Source: Oscillospiraceae bacterium (GTDB lineage: Bacteria > Bacillota > Clostridia > Oscillospirales > Ruminococcaceae). Taken from it: 16,863 bases of DNA. Where the stretch lies: positions 1-16,863 of the forward strand of contig JAGBFZ010000282.1 of assembly GCA_018110855.1 (NCBI GenBank), read 5' to 3'. The position numbers and the translations under genes were made by a program. The notes under the pieces were generated by a model. It had not been told where the DNA came from, did not search any database, and worked only from the letters and a program-made list of their open reading frames with translations. Below are positions 14,890 to 16,863 of the stretch, in pieces. Within the stretch, counting starts at the first letter, position 1. Each line of letters starts with the position of its first letter.

Positions 14890-14921
14890 AAAATCGGCTG
14901 TTCGCATGGACAGCCGATTTT
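14890..14921. terminator. Bidirectional terminator after the sensor-GGDEF gene
   Basis: A perfect 12-bp stem (14890-14901 with 14910-14921, core ATCGGCTGT/ACAGCCGAT) closes an 8-nt loop. On the plus strand the T residues belong to the stem. On the minus strand the stem is followed by seven T residues, so it is strongest for leftward transcripts coming from rnz through the repeat. Confidence 0.88.
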
Positions 14922-14930
14922 GCATTATTT

Positions 14931-15090
14931 ATACTAATCTTTAATCGTTCTATAGACAAAGGCGGCAGATAGAACGCTGCCAATCTAGGAAAGCGACCGC
15001 AGGCGGGCTGTCGCCCGGCAAGGGAGCTTGACGACGAGTGGCTGCGTTATAGCTGTCGAATTTGTCTATAGGTTGGTTAAAGATTAGTAT
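14931..15090. repeat. 160-bp near-palindromic element, MITE-like or structured RNA
   Basis: The outer 30 nt on each side (14931-14960 and 15061-15090) are imperfect inverted repeats: ATACTAATCTTTAA pairs with TTAAAGATTAGTAT, and CTATAGACAAA pairs with TTTGTCTATAG. Pairing continues inward: GACAAA..CG.CAG at 14955-14968 with CTG.CG..TTTGTC at 15053-15066, then AACGCTGCCA (14973-14982) with TGGCTGCGTT (15039-15048), one mismatch. The tip (14983-15038) is GC-rich and contains a CGGGC-TGTC-GCCCG hairpin (15004-15017). An alternative hairpin, CGTTCTAT (14946-14953) with ATAGAACG (14969-14976), competes with the long one. The ends are flanked by T/A-rich sequence compatible with insertion at TA, but the palindromic ends make duplication ambiguous. 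It carries no ORF. It overlaps the rnz 3' end. I infer a miniature inverted-repeat element or a structured RNA module; copies elsewhere cannot be checked here. Confidence 0.7.
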
Positions 15091-15982
15091 TAACAGTCTT
15101 TTTCATTCCGTCTTTTCCCGCAATAGTATTGGGAAAAATCACCTTTGCCGTCTCAAGCTCTGCCTCGGGATCGGTAAGCGCAGGGCTGAAATGGGTGAGC
15201 CACAGCTCCTTTGAACGGGAATCTGCTGCAATTTCTGCACTTTGAGAGAATACCATATGCCCCTTTTCTGTCATTTTGGAGATATATTCATCGCTGCCGT
15301 ACATTCCCTCACAGATGAGCAGGTCGGAATCCTCCGCAAATCGGGACAGCCCATCAAAATAAACCGTATCGGTAATATATGTCACCTTCAGGGGAAGGCG
15401 TTTTCCTGCCGTAACCATATCGGGTGTGATGAGTTTGCCGTTCAGCTCAATGCTGCCGCCCTTATGAAGAATACTCCGCATTTTCATGGGGACACCCAGA
15501 CTGTCAGCCTTTTCGGGACTGAATACGGGAGGACGAGGCTCGGTAATGCTGTATCCGAAGCAGTCTATCCTGTGACGAAGTGGCATGAAGCTGATCTCAA
15601 GCCCGTTTCTGAATATAGTTCCCTCACTGCTTATCTCATGAATGGTCACGTCAAAGGGCAGCTCGGGACATATGCAGCAGAGCCTTCTTATTATCTCTAT
15701 GCCGCCTCTCGGAGCATATATATGCAGGGGAGAGGATTTTCCGTAATTTCCTGCGGATAAAAGCAGTCCCGGAAGTCCTGCGATGTGGTCTGCGTGAAAA
15801 TGGGTGATAAGCAGAGTATCAAGCCTTGCAAGGCTGACTCCCGCTTTGGCAAGGGCTATCTGCATCCCCTCGCCGCAGTCAATAAGCAGCGCCTTTCCGT
15901 TATGCTCAGCCCACAGCCCTGTGAGAAAGCGGTTCGGCAGGGGCTTCATTCCCCCTGTTCCCGCAAGGCATATCTCTATCAT
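15077..15982 (-). CDS. rnz: Ribonuclease Z (tRNA 3' processing)
   Basis: This is a 301-residue metallo-beta-lactamase-fold endonuclease that trims tRNA precursors at the 3' end. GTGG near residue 8 opens the fold. HFHADH (His61, His63, Asp65, His66), His137 in PLRHR, Asp205 in ITDTVYFD and His264 in LTHFSP complete the two-zinc site. The exosite arm is present: FSPEKADSLGVPMK and the following KGGSIEL stretch are typical of long-arm RNase Z. The length matches B. subtilis (about 307). It starts 21 nt after the asnB stop, with AAAGGA upstream. The last residues, NTNL, and the stop codon fall inside the inverted-repeat element at 14931-15090, so the original C terminus may have been altered. 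Enzyme identity is firm. Confidence 0.93.
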   Translation of the reverse strand: MIEICLAGTGGMKPLPNRFLTGLWAEHNGKALLIDCGEGMQIALAKAGVSLARLDTLLITHFHADHIAGLPGLLLSAGNYGKSSPLHIYAPRGGIEIIRRLCCICPELPFDVTIHEISSEGTIFRNGLEISFMPLRHRIDCFGYSITEPRPPVFSPEKADSLGVPMKMRSILHKGGSIELNGKLITPDMVTAGKRLPLKVTYITDTVYFDGLSRFAEDSDLLICEGMYGSDEYISKMTEKGHMVFSQSAEIAADSRSKELWLTHFSPALTDPEAELETAKVIFPNTIAGKDGMKKTVNTNL

Positions 15983-16003
15983 ACTTTTCCTTTCTTTTAC
16001 ACG

Positions 16004-16863
16004 TCAAACGGCGGCATTTCCGAAATATACATCATACCACTGTAAGAAGATGAACACAGTCCATATCTTTCGGCTGTTGTCAAATTTCTCAGCCTTGTGG
16101 TCGTCGAGGAGCTTCACAAGCATATCCGTGTTGAAGAACTGCTCTGCTGCGGCAGATGTAAATGCCGACTTTACGATATTATAATATTTGTCCTCTCTGA
16201 GCCACACCCTGATAGGAACGGGGAAGCCCAGCTTTTTCTTGTTTGCGGTCTTTGGAGGTGCAGCTTTAAGTGCTGCCTTTCTCATGGCGAGCTTGGTGTT
16301 TTCGGTGCTGACACGGTATTTCCACGGTATCTGCTCCGCAAGAGCCATTACCTCTTTATCAAGGAAAGGAACTCTCAGCTCCAAAGAATTTGCCATTGAC
16401 ATTTTATCCGCTTTAAGGAGGATATCTCCTGCCATCCACAGATGCAGATCAAGATACTGCATTTTGGTGATATCGTCCTTGTCCTTCACCTTTTCATAGA
16501 AGGGTGCTGTTATAGCAGTGGGGTCGGGGGCGGAGGTGGATATTTTCAGAAGCCTTTTTCTGTCACGGGGAGAGAACATATAGGCATTGCCGATAAATCT
16601 CTCCTCAAGCTCCTTGCCGTTTCGCACAAGGAAATTTACGCCTCTTTTCGGGGGAAGCTTTTCTGCGGCGGCACCTATGCTCCTGCGGATAAATTTAGGC
16701 AGGGATTTGTATGCATGAGAACCGAGGGGTTCCTTGTATATATTATATCCGCCGAAAATCTCGTCTGCGCCTTCGCCCGAAAGCACTACCTTGACATACT
16801 GCGCCGCAGTATTGCAGACAAAGTAAAGAGCTATGCAGGAGGGGTCTGCAAGAGGTTCGTCCA
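16004..16863 (-). CDS. asnB: Asparagine synthetase, C-terminal part (runs off window)
   Basis: This is the C-terminal half of a glutamine-hydrolysing asparagine synthetase, which makes Asn from Asp, Gln and ATP. The open frame runs from the window edge (first readable codons give DEPLADPSC) to 16004, about 286 residues. The ATP-pyrophosphatase signature LSGEGADEIFGGY is followed by the long helix LHLWMAGDILLKADKMSM and then NSLELRVPFLDKEVM, all characteristic of the synthetase domain. The N-terminal glutaminase domain lies outside the window. A GTG inside the frame (codon for Val before LSGEG) should not be taken as the start. It precedes rnz by 21 nt, so they are likely co-transcribed. Confidence 0.92.
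   Translation of the reverse strand, partial: DEPLADPSCIALYFVCNTAAQYVKVVLSGEGADEIFGGYNIYKEPLGSHAYKSLPKFIRRSIGAAAEKLPPKRGVNFLVRNGKELEERFIGNAYMFSPRDRKRLLKISTSAPDPTAITAPFYEKVKDKDDITKMQYLDLHLWMAGDILLKADKMSMANSLELRVPFLDKEVMALAEQIPWKYRVSTENTKLAMRKAALKAAPPKTANKKKLGFPVPIRVWLREDKYYNIVKSAFTSAAAEQFFNTDMLVKLLDDHKAEKFDNSRKIWTVFIFLQWYDVYFGNAAV

Noticed and set aside
14961..15060. tRNA gene or hammerhead ribozyme inside the repeat
   Set aside because: No cloverleaf, TTCRA arm or CTGANGA...GAAA core can be laid out; pairing is that of one long hairpin.

Overview
The window looks like chromosome from a Gram-positive anaerobe of the class Clostridia, most likely Ruminococcus or a close relative (Oscillospiraceae). 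The reasons are strong AGGAGG ribosome binding sites, sigma-A promoters with 17-bp spacers, the Firmicutes cluster M50 protease-scpA-scpB-ytfI-ytfJ-dac-rluB, the ymdB-spoVS pair, and tandem type IV prepilins with an FTLIELIVVIAIIGVLAAI-type N terminus. The pilin pair recalls the pilA1-pilA2 locus of Ruminococcus albus. This assignment is from memory and is not proven by the sequence.

Layout. Positions 1-528 are a long AT-rich, gene-free region with several short palindromes and one near-consensus promoter. That promoter drives two type IV prepilin genes (529-1158 and 1237-1704, +), which end at a strong terminator. Close behind it is a polytopic GT-C glycosyltransferase gene (1828-3769, +) whose frame is broken by one extra T in a T5 run (2011-2015). 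A bidirectional terminator separates it from a minus-strand group: WYL regulator (4951-5934), ymdB (4179-4946) and spoVS (3818-4093). A divergent consensus promoter drives a lone AIM24-family gene (6078-6779, +). Next come a minus-strand dCMP deaminase gene with its own promoter (6846-7343) and a seven-gene minus-strand operon (12727 to 7460) of M50 protease, scpA, scpB, DUF2953/ytfI, gerW/ytfJ, dac and rluB. From 12763 the other way, a separate promoter drives a cytoplasmic LacI-like sensor/GGDEF protein (13005-14888, +, TTG start). Minus-strand rnz and a partial asnB close the window.

How it fits together. The left part is a surface module: two pilins and a candidate pilin-modifying glycosyltransferase. 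The middle is housekeeping: condensin accessory subunits, cell-wall D,D-carboxypeptidase, rRNA pseudouridylation, nucleotide metabolism, and proteins linked to sporulation in Bacillus (SpoVS, YtfJ/GerW, YtfI, YmdB). The sensor-cyclase probably makes c-di-GMP in response to a cytosolic small molecule. A link from it to the pili is only a hypothesis.

The two least ordinary items are a 160-bp, nearly self-complementary repeat at 14931-15090, which supplies the last codons and stop of rnz, and the frame-broken glycosyltransferase behind the pilins. I saw no tRNA, rRNA, CRISPR array, transposase gene or recognisable riboswitch.
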